A DNA stretch of 29,897 nt from CAYIFA01 sp964362625 (GCA_964362625.1 CAYIFA010000006.1:1-29897), one strand, 5' to 3'; positions 1 to 7,370 are shown, numbered from the stretch's first letter. Numbers and translations are program-made. The notes: a model not told the origin generated them from the letters alone.

Positions 1-126
1 GATGTTCGCGGCGTAATCGCCATGTTCGGCGTTTTCCGGAACTTCTATAGAAAAGTCCGGCAAATTGATGCCGCCGTATTTTGCATTAATCACCCCGGCA
101 ATAGCTGCCCGAATTTCTTGCTTCAT
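1..126 (-). CDS. argS: Arginyl-tRNA synthetase, N-terminal fragment (runs off window)
   Basis: Only the first 42 codons are present, because the gene continues beyond base 1. The peptide starts MKQEIRAAIAGVINAKYGG and contains VPENAEHGDYAANI. This matches the N-terminal additional domain of class I ArgRS, where a P...HGDYATN-like motif precedes the catalytic domain. ArgRS charges tRNA-Arg in the cytoplasm. The start is the ATG at 126. A 71-bp palindromic repeat begins exactly at this codon and fills the upstream region, so the native promoter may have been displaced. The identification rests on a short segment; the HGDYAANI motif makes it fairly safe. No catalytic motif is in view. Confidence 0.75.
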   Translation of the reverse strand, partial: MKQEIRAAIAGVINAKYGGINLPDFSIEVPENAEHGDYAANI

Positions 127-212
127 GGTTCGACTCCGCTCATCCCTCGACTTCGCTCGGGATCCTGAGCTTGTCGAAGGACCATGACCCTGAATAAAGT
201 TGAATGGGCCAT
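124..212. repeat. Palindromic intergenic repeat, copy 1 (REP/MITE-like)
   Basis: Bases 124-194 match 13769-13839 with a single difference. The unit opens CATGGTTCGAC and closes GTCGAAGGACCATG, so its ends are inverted, with an inner inverted CTCGACTTCGCTC...GAGCTTGTCGA. A less conserved tail follows (CCTGAA..AGTTGAA..GG). In both copies the terminal CAT is the start codon of a minus-strand gene. No transposase is present, so it is a non-autonomous or REP-type element. Confidence 0.85.
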
Positions 213-266
213 GGTTTAACTTTAGCAAAAATGTTAAATTAAAAACAGATAAGCAAGGAGGTTACG

Positions 267-752
267 ATGAAACGAACAGAGCTTGAAAGCGCGATGGCGC
301 GCCTGGAAAAGGAAATTTTGCCTCCCCAGCTAGCAATGCTTTCATCAAACAAAGAACAGCTGCGGAACGCCGGATTCGATGTTTTCTGTGAGTTTGTAAA
401 AATGCTGGCGTCATCTATTCGATTAAGGTATGCGGAAATGATCGAGGTGTTGGATTTTCAACAGATTGCATCGCTCGAACAAATCGTTTTTTGGGCGTTT
501 GTCGCTTCTAACCTGAATAGCGTTCTTTACCCATCTTATCCATACATATTTGCGTTAGGGTGTGCCGACGACGACAAAGAGTTCAGTTTTACTATTTCTA
601 CCAGGAAATTAATCGAATCTTACCACCATATTATTCCTTTAACGGCAATCCCGATCTTGTACGGCGAAAACCGGGAAGATCTACCGCGCGGCGATTTAAA
701 CAGCGTAAAACTCATCCGCGATCCGGCAGATTTTTTTGATCTCATATATTAG
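267..752 (+). CDS. Hypothetical protein, 161 aa
   Basis: I do not recognise this family. The ATG at 267 is preceded by a strong ribosome site (AAGGAGG, 254-260). An extended -10 candidate (TGT TAAATT, 232-240) sits about 27 bases upstream. The protein is soluble with mixed charge. Its N-terminal third is helical and charged, the middle is more hydrophobic and aromatic (WAFVASNLNSVLYPSYPYIF around residues 76-95), and the end is acidic. There is no signal peptide, clear membrane segment or cysteine motif. It is followed by its own hairpin terminator, so it is probably monocistronic. Base composition resembles its neighbours. Confidence 0.7.
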   Translation: MKRTELESAMARLEKEILPPQLAMLSSNKEQLRNAGFDVFCEFVKMLASSIRLRYAEMIEVLDFQQIASLEQIVFWAFVASNLNSVLYPSYPYIFALGCADDDKEFSFTISTRKLIESYHHIIPLTAIPILYGENREDLPRGDLNSVKLIRDPADFFDLIY

Positions 753-784
753 AACCTCCGTCCAAAGCGAGCGCGGAGGTTTTG
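753..784 (+). terminator. Hairpin terminator after the 161-aa gene
   Basis: AACCTCCG (753-760) pairs with CGGAGGTT (774-781) across a 13-nt loop, directly after the stop codon at 752. The T-run is short (TTTT then GTGTT). The smpB -10 element begins immediately after it, so the intergenic space is fully used. Confidence 0.6.
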
Positions 785-793
785 TGTTATATT
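785..793 (+). promoter_or_regulatory. Extended -10 promoter of smpB (leaderless)
   Basis: TGT TATATT at 785-793 is followed by 6 bases and then the GTG start at 800. Transcription should therefore start at or next to the start codon. No clear -35 box and no ribosome site are visible. Confidence 0.6.
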
Positions 794-799
794 GACATT

Positions 800-1246
800 G
801 TGCCGGCATTACTAGAAAACAAAAAAGCATATTTTGATTTTGAAATCCTCGAGAAATTCGAGGCCGGTTTGGAATTGAAAGGATTTGAGGTCAAATCATT
901 GCGGCAAGGCCATGGATCAATTTTGGGCAGCCGCGCGATAATTCGCGGAGAGGAAGCATATATCGTAGGTATGGATATCCCGCCCTACCAGCCGAAAAAC
1001 ACTTCGCCGGATTACGAACCGCAACGTACCCGCAAATTGCTCCTAAAAAAAAGCGAAATAAAATACTTAATCGGCAAATCAGAAGAGCAAGGCTTGACAA
1101 TCATCCCAATTAAGGTGTATACTAAAGGGCCGAGGATAAAACTTGAGATCGCGGTTGCGCGCGGAAAGAAAAAACACGACAAACGACAGAAGATCCGCGA
1201 GCGCGAAGATAAAGTAAAAATGGAAAGAGCATTGAAAAGTTTTTAA
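800..1246 (+). CDS. smpB: SsrA-binding protein SmpB
   Basis: This protein binds the tRNA-like part of tmRNA and brings it to stalled ribosomes for trans-translation. The 148-residue product shows the family signatures near the N-terminus (ENKKAYFDF, FEAGLELKGFEVKSLRQG), the central DIPPYQPKN, and a lysine/arginine-rich tail (GKKKHDKRQKIRERE) that would fold in the mRNA channel. An upstream TTG at 782 is open in frame. GTG at 800 is preferred because the family begins just before the ENKKA segment, and because an extended -10 box ends 6 bases before 800 so the mRNA would not contain 782. The tmRNA gene follows 22 bases later, the classic smpB-ssrA pairing. Confidence 0.95.
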   Translation: MPALLENKKAYFDFEILEKFEAGLELKGFEVKSLRQGHGSILGSRAIIRGEEAYIVGMDIPPYQPKNTSPDYEPQRTRKLLLKKSEIKYLIGKSEEQGLTIIPIKVYTKGPRIKLEIAVARGKKKHDKRQKIREREDKVKMERALKSF

Positions 1247-1268
1247 TGCGGAATAATTTTGCCTCGAA

Positions 1269-1680
1269 GGGGGTGCTAGGCATCGTATGGGTGTGATTTT
1301 GTTTTGTTCAAACCGAGGATGTGCTGTCACCTCGCAAACCCAGCTCGGCTGGGCAAATCATCAGCACAAAACAAATAAGTGCAAACTTATTCAAAAAAGC
1401 AGGGGATGCTTTCGCTACTCTTTTTGGAGGAACCGACAGAGCCCTTGCTCCTGTTTACGCGTAATTGCGTGAACCATCAGCCTGATTTTGTTTGAGAGTC
1501 AGACCACTGGTGTTATAAATCAAACTCGGTTATGATTTTTGTTCCGGATCACAACGACAACAAGGAACAAACCGTTTGCTGATTTGTCCGGTTTTGTGGC
1601 AAACGTAAAACAACCGGAATAAGTTTGTAAACCAAAATATCTGAACGTCCTTCACGCGGGTTCGATTCCCGCCACTTCCA
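1269..1680 (+). ncRNA. ssrA: tmRNA (SsrA) with a 27-residue tag
   Basis: The 3' end has a T-arm (GCGGG TTCGATT CCCGC). Acceptor strand CACTTCC (1673-1679) pairs with GGGGGTG (1269-1275) using two G-U pairs. A1680 is the discriminator and CCA is not encoded. The resume region AATAAGTGCAAAC resembles the E. coli one; the predicted resume codon is GCA at 1381. The open tag frame runs to TAA at 1462-1464 and encodes 27 residues, starting ANLFKKAG and ending RALAPVYA. The hydrophobic, Ala-ending tail suits protease recognition. A possible promoter lies in the end of smpB (TTGAAA 1232-1237, 16-bp spacer, TAATTT 1254-1259). The 61-codon open frame inside this RNA is not a gene. Confidence 0.93.
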
Positions 1681-1708
1681 TTGACATTTTTTATGAAGAC
1701 CATACACT
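1681..1708 (+). promoter_or_regulatory. Promoter for the 95-aa membrane protein
   Basis: TTGACA (1681-1686), 16-bp spacer, TACACT (1703-1708). The predicted RNA start near 1715 leaves a leader that includes the ribosome site at 1734-1739. It starts immediately after the tmRNA 3' end. Confidence 0.5.
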
Positions 1709-1745
1709 AAGGCTAGATTGTAACACAACCGATAAGGAGCGTGAC

Positions 1746-2033
1746 GTGCTAAACTATATTCCGATTCTGGGTTGGCTTATGGATTTCGGCTTTAAAGCAA
1801 GTCTAGCACTGCCCTTTTGGCTGACTTGGACGGTTTTCGGCCTCGGAAAGAAATATTTTTACTTCCTGCCGGAAGTTTACCACGAGCCGGGATTCTGGAA
1901 TTGTCTTGGCCTGTTCATCGCCGTACCGATTCTATACGGAATCTTTATTCCGAAATTAGTCGCAGTTAGCCAGACCAACAATAATTCCGCCGAAAAAAAG
2001 ACTGAAGACAAAACGAGAAAGATTGCGCCTTAA
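1746..2033 (+). CDS. Small membrane protein, unknown function, 95 aa
   Basis: The GTG start at 1746 lies 6 bases after AAGGAG (1734-1739). The protein has an aromatic-rich hydrophobic N-terminal segment (about residues 3-36, LPFWLTWTVFGLG) and a second transmembrane segment (about residues 58-78, FIAVPILYGIFIPKLV). A hydrophilic, lysine-rich tail (residues 80-95) is likely cytoplasmic. I do not recognise a family. It is flanked by tmRNA and by a bidirectional terminator, so it is a single-gene unit. Confidence 0.65.
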   Translation: MLNYIPILGWLMDFGFKASLALPFWLTWTVFGLGKKYFYFLPEVYHEPGFWNCLGLFIAVPILYGIFIPKLVAVSQTNNNSAEKKTEDKTRKIAP

Positions 2034-2044
2034 ATTAAGAAAGT

Positions 2045-2080
2045 AAAAACGCGTAAGATTTTAGGTCTTACGCGTTTTTA
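2045..2080. terminator. Bidirectional intrinsic terminator
   Basis: A perfect 14-bp stem (2045-2058 with 2066-2079) has a 7-nt loop and A/T runs on both sides. It lies between convergent genes ending at 2033 (plus) and 2092 (minus) and can stop transcription from both. Confidence 0.85.
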
Positions 2081-2091
2081 ATTTACGCAGA

Positions 2092-3051
2092 TTATCTTTT
2101 GATTGGCTTCTCGAGTGGCGGATAAAGTTCTGGATCAATGTTCCTGGAAAAACAAACACGGCCGCTGGCGTGAGCCCAAGCTCCATCATATGGGTAGAGA
2201 GCGCCAGTTGCCATAGGTCTTGGCGCATCTTTAGCTTTGGCATCTTCGCTGGCAGTGTTAAACACCGCGCATAGCTCAAAATCCAATTTGCCGGTAGCCG
2301 AATATCCATATGGCTCGCCGGTCTCCGGGTCAACCGGCGCGACAAATCCCGAAATATTATCGGCAAGCGCCGCAAGCGACTCCGGCAAAACTTCTTTGGA
2401 TTGCCAATAATTTATTATCTGATATTGGATGTTCTGTAAATCGCTTACCCTACGCTCATCAAACCGACGTAATCTTTCAGCTTGCGGCGAGCCGGCGGAG
2501 AAAAATCCGAAAATAATGGCCGCAAAAGCAAGCGTTACCGCTGCCCATACAAAAATTTTCATCTTCTGGTGCGTCAATGCGGAAACATCTTTTCTGATAT
2601 TCCAGCCGTAGTATACGAAAACGCCGCCGGCGATCGCGAGCACAGTGACTACTTTTAATATAAACCGGGTGGTCAATTCGCCGCCCAGAAACCTAAAAAT
2701 AAGGGTGATCAGATCTCCGGCAATAACTATAACCGCGGCAAAAATCGTAAAATACAAAAGCCACTTGCGGATTTTGAGTTCGCGCTTTAAAGGATTTTGG
2801 GCGAGGTCTTTACCAATATAAGAATTGAGCCACAAGTATAGCGGCCACACTATTGTCAAAACAGCCAGCGGCCAACGCAATCCTTGGCGACCATAATGGC
2901 CATAGTCGTAACTCAAAACATCCGGTAAATAAATGTTGATGAGCCCAAAGACGAGCGCGCCCAAAGCAAAAACACTGACGTAAAGCCCCAAAACGCTTCC
3001 GAGTTGTAAAAATACGTCTTTCGGACCGGTCTTTTTTATTGTGTTATTCAT
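2092..3051 (-). CDS. DUF5671-like multi-pass membrane protein with a soluble C-terminal domain
   Basis: The 319-residue protein has about five hydrophobic segments (roughly residues 18-42, 60-74, 93-116, 130-148 and 165-185). These resemble DUF5671-type membrane proteins that are frequent in CPR genomes. A soluble domain follows (about 190-319): a helical RLRRFDERRVSDLQNI stretch, then PVDPETGEPYGYSATG and FELCAVF. That last region resembles the globular end of type II secretion pseudopilins (GspG-like). A role in the envelope is likely but unproven. It is divergent from infC, with only 47 bp between the starts. Its extended -10 box lies 8 bases upstream, suggesting a leaderless message. Confidence 0.7.
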   Translation of the reverse strand: MNNTIKKTGPKDVFLQLGSVLGLYVSVFALGALVFGLINIYLPDVLSYDYGHYGRQGLRWPLAVLTIVWPLYLWLNSYIGKDLAQNPLKRELKIRKWLLYFTIFAAVIVIAGDLITLIFRFLGGELTTRFILKVVTVLAIAGGVFVYYGWNIRKDVSALTHQKMKIFVWAAVTLAFAAIIFGFFSAGSPQAERLRRFDERRVSDLQNIQYQIINYWQSKEVLPESLAALADNISGFVAPVDPETGEPYGYSATGKLDFELCAVFNTASEDAKAKDAPRPMATGALYPYDGAWAHASGRVCFSRNIDPELYPPLEKPIKR

Positions 3052-3059
3052 GATAATTC

Positions 3060-3068
3060 ATATTAGCA
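3060..3068 (-). promoter_or_regulatory. Extended -10 of the DUF5671-like gene (leaderless)
   Basis: On the minus strand the sequence reads TGC TAATAT, with 8 bases to the ATG at 3051. It is divergent from the infC promoter within the same 47-bp interval. Confidence 0.55.
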
Positions 3069-3091
3069 TGGACAGGAAAATTTGCTATACT
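3063..3091 (+). promoter_or_regulatory. Promoter of infC-rpmI-rplT (leaderless)
   Basis: TTAGCA (3063-3068), 17-bp spacer, then the extended -10 TGC TATACT (TATACT at 3086-3091). The infC TTG start at 3099 is 7 bases downstream, so little or no 5' leader is expected. This leaves no room for the long L20-binding leader used by other bacteria. Confidence 0.65.
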
Positions 3092-3098
3092 AACCACA

Positions 3099-3608
3099 TT
3101 GGATAAACGAATAAAAATAAACAATCGGATAACCGCGCCGATGCTGCGGGTTATTACCGACTCCGGAATAAACCTGGGTGTCATTACACTTGCCCAAGCG
3201 CAGGCGAAAGCGCAGGAAATGAATCTGGATTTAATTGAGATCTCGCCCAACGCCAAACCACCGGTAGCTAAAATAATGGATTACGGCAAGTACCGCTACC
3301 TGGAAGAGAAAAAAGCGCGTGAAGGCCAGAAATCGCGCGGGTCCGAAGTGCGCGGAATAAGAGTCGGCATTGATACTTCTCAGCACGATCTTGAAATGAA
3401 GGCCAAAAAGGCCTCGAAATTCCTTGAAAGCGGCGACCGGGTGCGCGTCGAAATAATGCTGCGGGGACGCGCCAAATATCTTGACAAAAAGTTTATTTTT
3501 GAGAGACTAAATCGAGTACTGGATTTTATCACAGTACCGCATAAAATAGTTGAAGAACCCAAGCGGGGGCCTAGAGGATATTATATGGTGGTAGAAAAGT
3601 CTAAATAA
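3099..3608 (+). CDS. infC: Translation initiation factor IF-3
   Basis: IF-3 binds the 30S subunit, prevents premature 50S joining and checks the start codon. The 169-residue product is full length. It contains INNRITAPMLRVI at the N-terminus, then NLDLIEISPNAKPPVAKIMDYGKYRY in the N-domain (about residues 46-71), and the C-domain GIDTSQHDLEMKAKK and VEIMLRGRAKYLDK. The assigned start is TTG at 3099; ATT at 3098 is out of frame. A rare start codon is typical of infC. It heads the infC-rpmI-rplT operon, 1 bp before rpmI. Confidence 0.96.
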   Translation: MDKRIKINNRITAPMLRVITDSGINLGVITLAQAQAKAQEMNLDLIEISPNAKPPVAKIMDYGKYRYLEEKKAREGQKSRGSEVRGIRVGIDTSQHDLEMKAKKASKFLESGDRVRVEIMLRGRAKYLDKKFIFERLNRVLDFITVPHKIVEEPKRGPRGYYMVVEKSK

Positions 3609-3609
3609 C

Positions 3610-3804
3610 ATGTCAGCGGTAAAAACCAACAAGTCATTCGCAAAACGTTTGAAAGTGACCAGAACCGGCAAAGTCATCAAAAGGCGGCCGGGCCAAAACC
3701 ATTTTCGGGCAAAAAGACGCGGGGAAAAGGAATTAAGCGACAAGCGGACTGACGACTTCAATATTAGCAAAAGCGATCTGAAACGATATCTACCCTATGT
3801 CTAG
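3610..3804 (+). CDS. rpmI: 50S ribosomal protein bL35
   Basis: A 64-residue basic protein, TNKSFAKRLKVTRTGKV...RRPGQNHFRAKR, matching bL35 in length and motifs. It is a structural protein of the large subunit. It starts 1 bp after the infC stop and its last 8 bases overlap the start of rplT, so translation of the three genes is probably coupled. Confidence 0.95.
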   Translation: MSAVKTNKSFAKRLKVTRTGKVIKRRPGQNHFRAKRRGEKELSDKRTDDFNISKSDLKRYLPYV

Positions 3805-4144
3805 AGTAAAAAGAGGAAAAATTTCAGCGAAACGCCGCCGCAACGTCCTTAGGCAAACCAAAGGGTTTCGTTGGGGCGGCAAATCAAAGGAACGCGCGGC
3901 GCGCGAGCGGCTGCTTCATGCCGGAGCGCACGCCTTTGCCGACCGCAAAAAAAAGAAGGGAGATTTTAGAAGGCTGTGGAACATAAAAATAAATGCCGGC
4001 GTGCGGCCGCTTGGATTGTCTTATTCAAAATTCATAAACCTGCTCGCGAAGAAAAACATCAAACTTAACCGAAAAATTCTGGCATATTTAGCCGAACACA
4101 AACCGGAGGCATTCGCGAAAGTTGTGGAGGAAACGAAAGTTTAG
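3797..4144 (+). CDS. rplT: 50S ribosomal protein bL20
   Basis: A 115-residue basic protein, with KRRRNVLRQTKGFRWGGKSK at the N-terminus (the extended RNA-binding tail) and the globular part with NAGVRPLGLSYSKFINLLAKK. bL20 is needed early in 50S assembly. The ATG at 3797 overlaps the end of rpmI in a different frame. It is the last gene of the infC operon. No good plus-strand terminator follows; the next hairpin is oriented for purF. Confidence 0.96.
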   Translation: MSRVKRGKISAKRRRNVLRQTKGFRWGGKSKERAARERLLHAGAHAFADRKKKKGDFRRLWNIKINAGVRPLGLSYSKFINLLAKKNIKLNRKILAYLAEHKPEAFAKVVEETKV

Positions 4145-4153
4145 CCAGTTTTC

Positions 4154-4180
4154 AAAAAAGAGAGGGCGTTTACCACGCCC
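4154..4180 (-). terminator. Terminator of purF
   Basis: GGGCGT (4164-4169) pairs with ACGCCC (4175-4180) around a 5-nt loop. On the minus strand it is followed by TCTC and a run of six T (4154-4159). The hairpin includes the last codons and stop of purF. Confidence 0.7.
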
Positions 4181-5585
4181 CCCAGATAGGTTCAATGTTC
4201 TCAAAACAGCCGAAGCAGAAATGGTCGGGATTGCCGCCTAGTTCCCGAATTACTGCCCGAACATCTTCATCGCTATTATAATAAAGAGCATCAGCTCCGA
4301 TATATTCTTTAATCGCCTCAATATTAACGCGATCCTTACCAACCAGGTGCTTTCTGGCAATCAATCCGTCAGCGGAAAAATCCATGCCCTTGCCACACGG
4401 ACCGACAATTGGCGGACAGCTAATCACTACCCCCACCCATGACGCGCCGGCATTGCGCAGGACCCGAATCAAACGCCGCGAAGTAACGCCGCGAACAATC
4501 GAATCATCCAAAAGCCAAATCCTCTTGCCTTTTACCCGGCGATGATTAATGCTGAATTTTCTGCGCACTGTCTCATCGCGCCTTTCATCGCTTTCTTTAG
4601 TGAAACTTCGCGTCATATGCCGGCGAATAAAAATACGCTCAAGCGGCAAAACTAATCTACGGCAAAAACCATCGGCAAAAGCATTGGAGGAATCGGGAAC
4701 ATTGGCAATGATATCACCCTTAGACACCAAATGCCCTGAATGACTGGCTGCCACTTCACCTAACGATTCACGAAAACCCGCTACCGGCATATCAAAAACT
4801 TCCGAATTAGGAAAAGAAAAGTAGATGTTTTCAAAAACACATTTTGCCATCTTCTTCTTGAGCGGCCGCACTGGGCAGAGCGCATACGATGTCTCGCCGC
4901 TATCAGCAATTACCAGCATCTCGCCCGGATTTATTTCGCGCACCTTTGTACCGCCAACTGCTTCGAAAGCCGAATCCTCGGATGCCGAGATAAAACCGCG
5001 GCCCAACTTCCCCAGAGAAAGCGGCCTATTACCAGATGGATCGCGCGCCAAAATAAGCCTAACACCTTCCCGGTCTTGAACCAAAATTGTTAAGGCGTAA
5101 GTTCCGGGATATTGCTCGAGCCCCTTCTTAACCGCTTCCAGCGTGCCCCGACCTGTGGCCTCGCCAATATAGTGCAAAAAAAGTTCGCTATCGCAATCCG
5201 AAACCATGGCCGCGCCTTTTGCTAATAGCTGGCTACGCTCGCTAGCAAAAAATGGCGTATCGCCGTTATGCCCGACATACACATCGCCAAAAAAAGTCTT
5301 GCCGTAAAATGGCTGGGTGTTGGCCAGCAAACGTCTAGTGCCGGCAGTGCCATAGCGCAAATGACCAATGCCGGCAATGTAGGAGCGGTCTTGTGAATCG
5401 CAAAAATCATCGCCCCTAGCCAGTTCAGATAACTCATCGGCCACCCTGCGGTAAAAATGCAAACCGTCATTTTGGATCAACGCTACCCCCGACCCTTGCC
5501 CACCGCGATATTGAAGAGCATCCATCATGCCGATTAACGCGCCTAGCGGCCGTTCAACTCCGTAAACACCGGCCACACCGCACAT
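4170..5585 (-). CDS. purF: Amidophosphoribosyltransferase (PurF)
   Basis: PurF makes phosphoribosylamine from PRPP and glutamine, the first step of purine synthesis. The 471-residue protein has the Ntn-type glutaminase domain with nucleophile Cys2 (MCGVAGVYG), YRGGQGSG and GHLRYGTAG. The phosphoribosyltransferase domain has the PRPP loop LLDDSIVRGVTS (about 358-369). Four cysteines at 249, 397, 457 and 460 sit where Bacillus-type PurF binds its 4Fe-4S cluster. Cys2 implies removal of Met1 only. No other pur gene is in the window. A purine-rich site (GAAGGGGGG) lies about 6 bases before the ATG. Some motifs deviate from the norm (RGGQGSG for RGQESAG), so a specialised substrate is possible. 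Confidence 0.88.
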   Translation of the reverse strand: MCGVAGVYGVERPLGALIGMMDALQYRGGQGSGVALIQNDGLHFYRRVADELSELARGDDFCDSQDRSYIAGIGHLRYGTAGTRRLLANTQPFYGKTFFGDVYVGHNGDTPFFASERSQLLAKGAAMVSDCDSELFLHYIGEATGRGTLEAVKKGLEQYPGTYALTILVQDREGVRLILARDPSGNRPLSLGKLGRGFISASEDSAFEAVGGTKVREINPGEMLVIADSGETSYALCPVRPLKKKMAKCVFENIYFSFPNSEVFDMPVAGFRESLGEVAASHSGHLVSKGDIIANVPDSSNAFADGFCRRLVLPLERIFIRRHMTRSFTKESDERRDETVRRKFSINHRRVKGKRIWLLDDSIVRGVTSRRLIRVLRNAGASWVGVVISCPPIVGPCGKGMDFSADGLIARKHLVGKDRVNIEAIKEYIGADALYYNSDEDVRAVIRELGGNPDHFCFGCFENIEPIWGAW

Positions 5586-5639
5586 TGCACGCCCCCCTTC
5601 ATCTATTGTAAAAGGGCCAGATCCCGCCTTTATGATAAC

Positions 5640-7364
5640 CTATTTTAGGTACTTTAACATCTTCTCGAGCGGCCAAGCATTTATAATATCATTTTTAGTT
5701 GCCCATCCTCGGCGGGCCTGCGCTATGCCGAATTCTAACAATTTGAAATGCTCTACCGAGTGAGCATCGGAATCAATGGACATCTTTACTCCGGCCAACA
5801 CGCATTTCCTTATATATTCGTCCCGGATATCCGCGCGGTCAGGATAAGCGTTAATTTCCAAAATAGTCCCGGTGCGCTTGGCGGTTTTAATAATTTCATC
5901 AATATCCAATTCAATCGGCTCACGGCGGTTGATTATGCGCCCGGTAAGGTGAAATATGATATCAACATGCGGATTTTCCATCGCTTTTATAATTCGCGCT
6001 GTTTGTTCTTTAAACGGAAGATTAAAGTGGCTATGCACAGCAGCGCCTACAACATCTAGTTTCGCGAGAACCTTATCGTCAATATCGAGCGCCCCGTCTT
6101 TCGCAATATTAACTTCTGCCCCTTTAAGAACTTTGAATTTTGCATTTTGAACTTTTAACTTGCTGTTGATTTCATCGATCGCTTCCATCTGCTTAAGCAA
6201 CTTCCTCTCATCTGCTCCGCCAGTCATAGCGAGCGACCTAGTATGGTCGGTAATTACAATATATCGAAGTCCGACTCCCATAGCGGCTTTGGCCATTTCT
6301 TCGATGGAGTTCTCGCCGTCAGTCCAATCGGTCTGCGTTTGCAAATCACCTTTTAAATCGCCGTAACCGATTAGTTTGGGTAGTTTATTTTGGCGGACCG
6401 CCTCAATCTCTCCGGTTTCTTCCCGCAATTCCGGCTCAATATAGCGCAAACCCAACCTTTCATAAAGCTCCTTTTCAGTTTTTCCGGCGATCAATTTTTT
6501 ACCTTTGTATAACCCATATTCATTCAGCTTCCAGCCCTTTTTGATGGCAATTTCACGAAGAGCGATGTTGTGACCCTTGGAGCCGGTAAAATAATTCATG
6601 GCCGCGCCAAACGACTCGTCCGGCACCACTCGCAAATCAGCGTCCAGTCCGTTTTTAAGGCGGACATTGGTTTTGGTGGGCCCATGGTCATAAACATGCT
6701 CTACTTGCGGCATTTTTATAAAACGATCCATTACTTTTTCAGGCTTGGGCGAAGTAACCAGAATATCCACATCGCCAATGGTTTCTTTTCGGCGCCGAAA
6801 CGAACCGGCAATTTCGATTTTATGGACCTCCGGAAAATCTCTGATATTCTGCTCCAGTTGTCTGATTTCCGGATATATAAAACCGATAACTTTCCGGCCG
6901 CCGGATTTTTTCAAAAACTCAATTCCTTTTAAAATTTTCTGCTCGGATTTTTCGCCAAAATGCTGAAGTTTGCGGATCTTGCCGGCCTGTGCCGCTTTTT
7001 CAAGATCGGCAAGAGTGCGAATGCGCAATTTTTGATATAAAACTTTAATCATTCTCGGCCCGACTCCTTCCACGGATTTGAGATCGGAAATATTTACCGG
7101 AACTTTTTTCTTGAGACGCTCGTATTCCTTAAAGTGACGGCCATCCAACAAATGCGCGATGTGGTCGGCAATACCCTTACCCACTCCCGGGATTTCGGTT
7201 AATGCGGCCTCTCCGCCTTTTTTGTAAATTTCTTTCACTTCCTCGCCCATCGACTCAATAGATTGAGCTGCTTTTTCATAAGCGCGCGGCTTGAACTGGA
7301 CATTATCCATTTCATACAGAATAGCCATTTCATAGAGGATCTTGGCTATCTCGGAATTGGTCAT
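5640..7364 (-). CDS. polX: DNA polymerase X family with C-terminal PHP domain
   Basis: A repair polymerase for short gaps, 574 residues, the usual length for bacterial PolX. Helix-hairpin-helix motifs lie at about 58-69 (IPGVGKGIADHI) and 98-110 (VEGVGPRMIKVLY). The palm has GSFRRRKETIGDVDILV (187-203) with catalytic D198 and D200, plus D241/D243. The PHP domain (about 335-574) has ITDHT, AAVHSHF, IIFHLTGR and SIDSDAH. Its first metal motif, normally DLQxH or DLHxH, reads DLQTQT, so both histidines are absent. Residues 402-413 (KLKVQNAKFKVL) come from an A/T-rich repeat-like segment. An extended -10 box 6 bases before the ATG suggests a leaderless transcript. Confidence 0.93.
   Translation of the reverse strand: MTNSEIAKILYEMAILYEMDNVQFKPRAYEKAAQSIESMGEEVKEIYKKGGEAALTEIPGVGKGIADHIAHLLDGRHFKEYERLKKKVPVNISDLKSVEGVGPRMIKVLYQKLRIRTLADLEKAAQAGKIRKLQHFGEKSEQKILKGIEFLKKSGGRKVIGFIYPEIRQLEQNIRDFPEVHKIEIAGSFRRRKETIGDVDILVTSPKPEKVMDRFIKMPQVEHVYDHGPTKTNVRLKNGLDADLRVVPDESFGAAMNYFTGSKGHNIALREIAIKKGWKLNEYGLYKGKKLIAGKTEKELYERLGLRYIEPELREETGEIEAVRQNKLPKLIGYGDLKGDLQTQTDWTDGENSIEEMAKAAMGVGLRYIVITDHTRSLAMTGGADERKLLKQMEAIDEINSKLKVQNAKFKVLKGAEVNIAKDGALDIDDKVLAKLDVVGAAVHSHFNLPFKEQTARIIKAMENPHVDIIFHLTGRIINRREPIELDIDEIIKTAKRTGTILEINAYPDRADIRDEYIRKCVLAGVKMSIDSDAHSVEHFKLLEFGIAQARRGWATKNDIINAWPLEKMLKYLK
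6127..6162. repeat. A/T-rich short repeat inside polX
   Basis: The segment reads, in parts, AACTTTGAATTTTGCATTTT and GAACTTTTAACTTG. The small variations of (A/T)AACTTT(T)GAA are read in frame as VQNAKFKV. Similar low-complexity repeats giving NAKFK-like peptides occur in CPR proteins. It lies in a loop before the GAEVNI strand of the PHP domain. Confidence 0.45.
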
Positions 7365-7370
7365 ATAACC

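Noticed and set aside
782..799. Longer smpB start at TTG 782
   Set aside because: It overlaps the -10 promoter element and adds residues not expected before the SmpB ENxKA motif.
1287..1472. 61-codon open frame on the plus strand
   Set aside because: It lies wholly inside the tmRNA, whose acceptor stem, T-arm and tag frame explain the sequence.
3098..3100. ATT start codon for infC, as in E. coli
   Set aside because: ATT at 3098 is out of frame with the IF-3 reading frame; TTG at 3099 is in frame.
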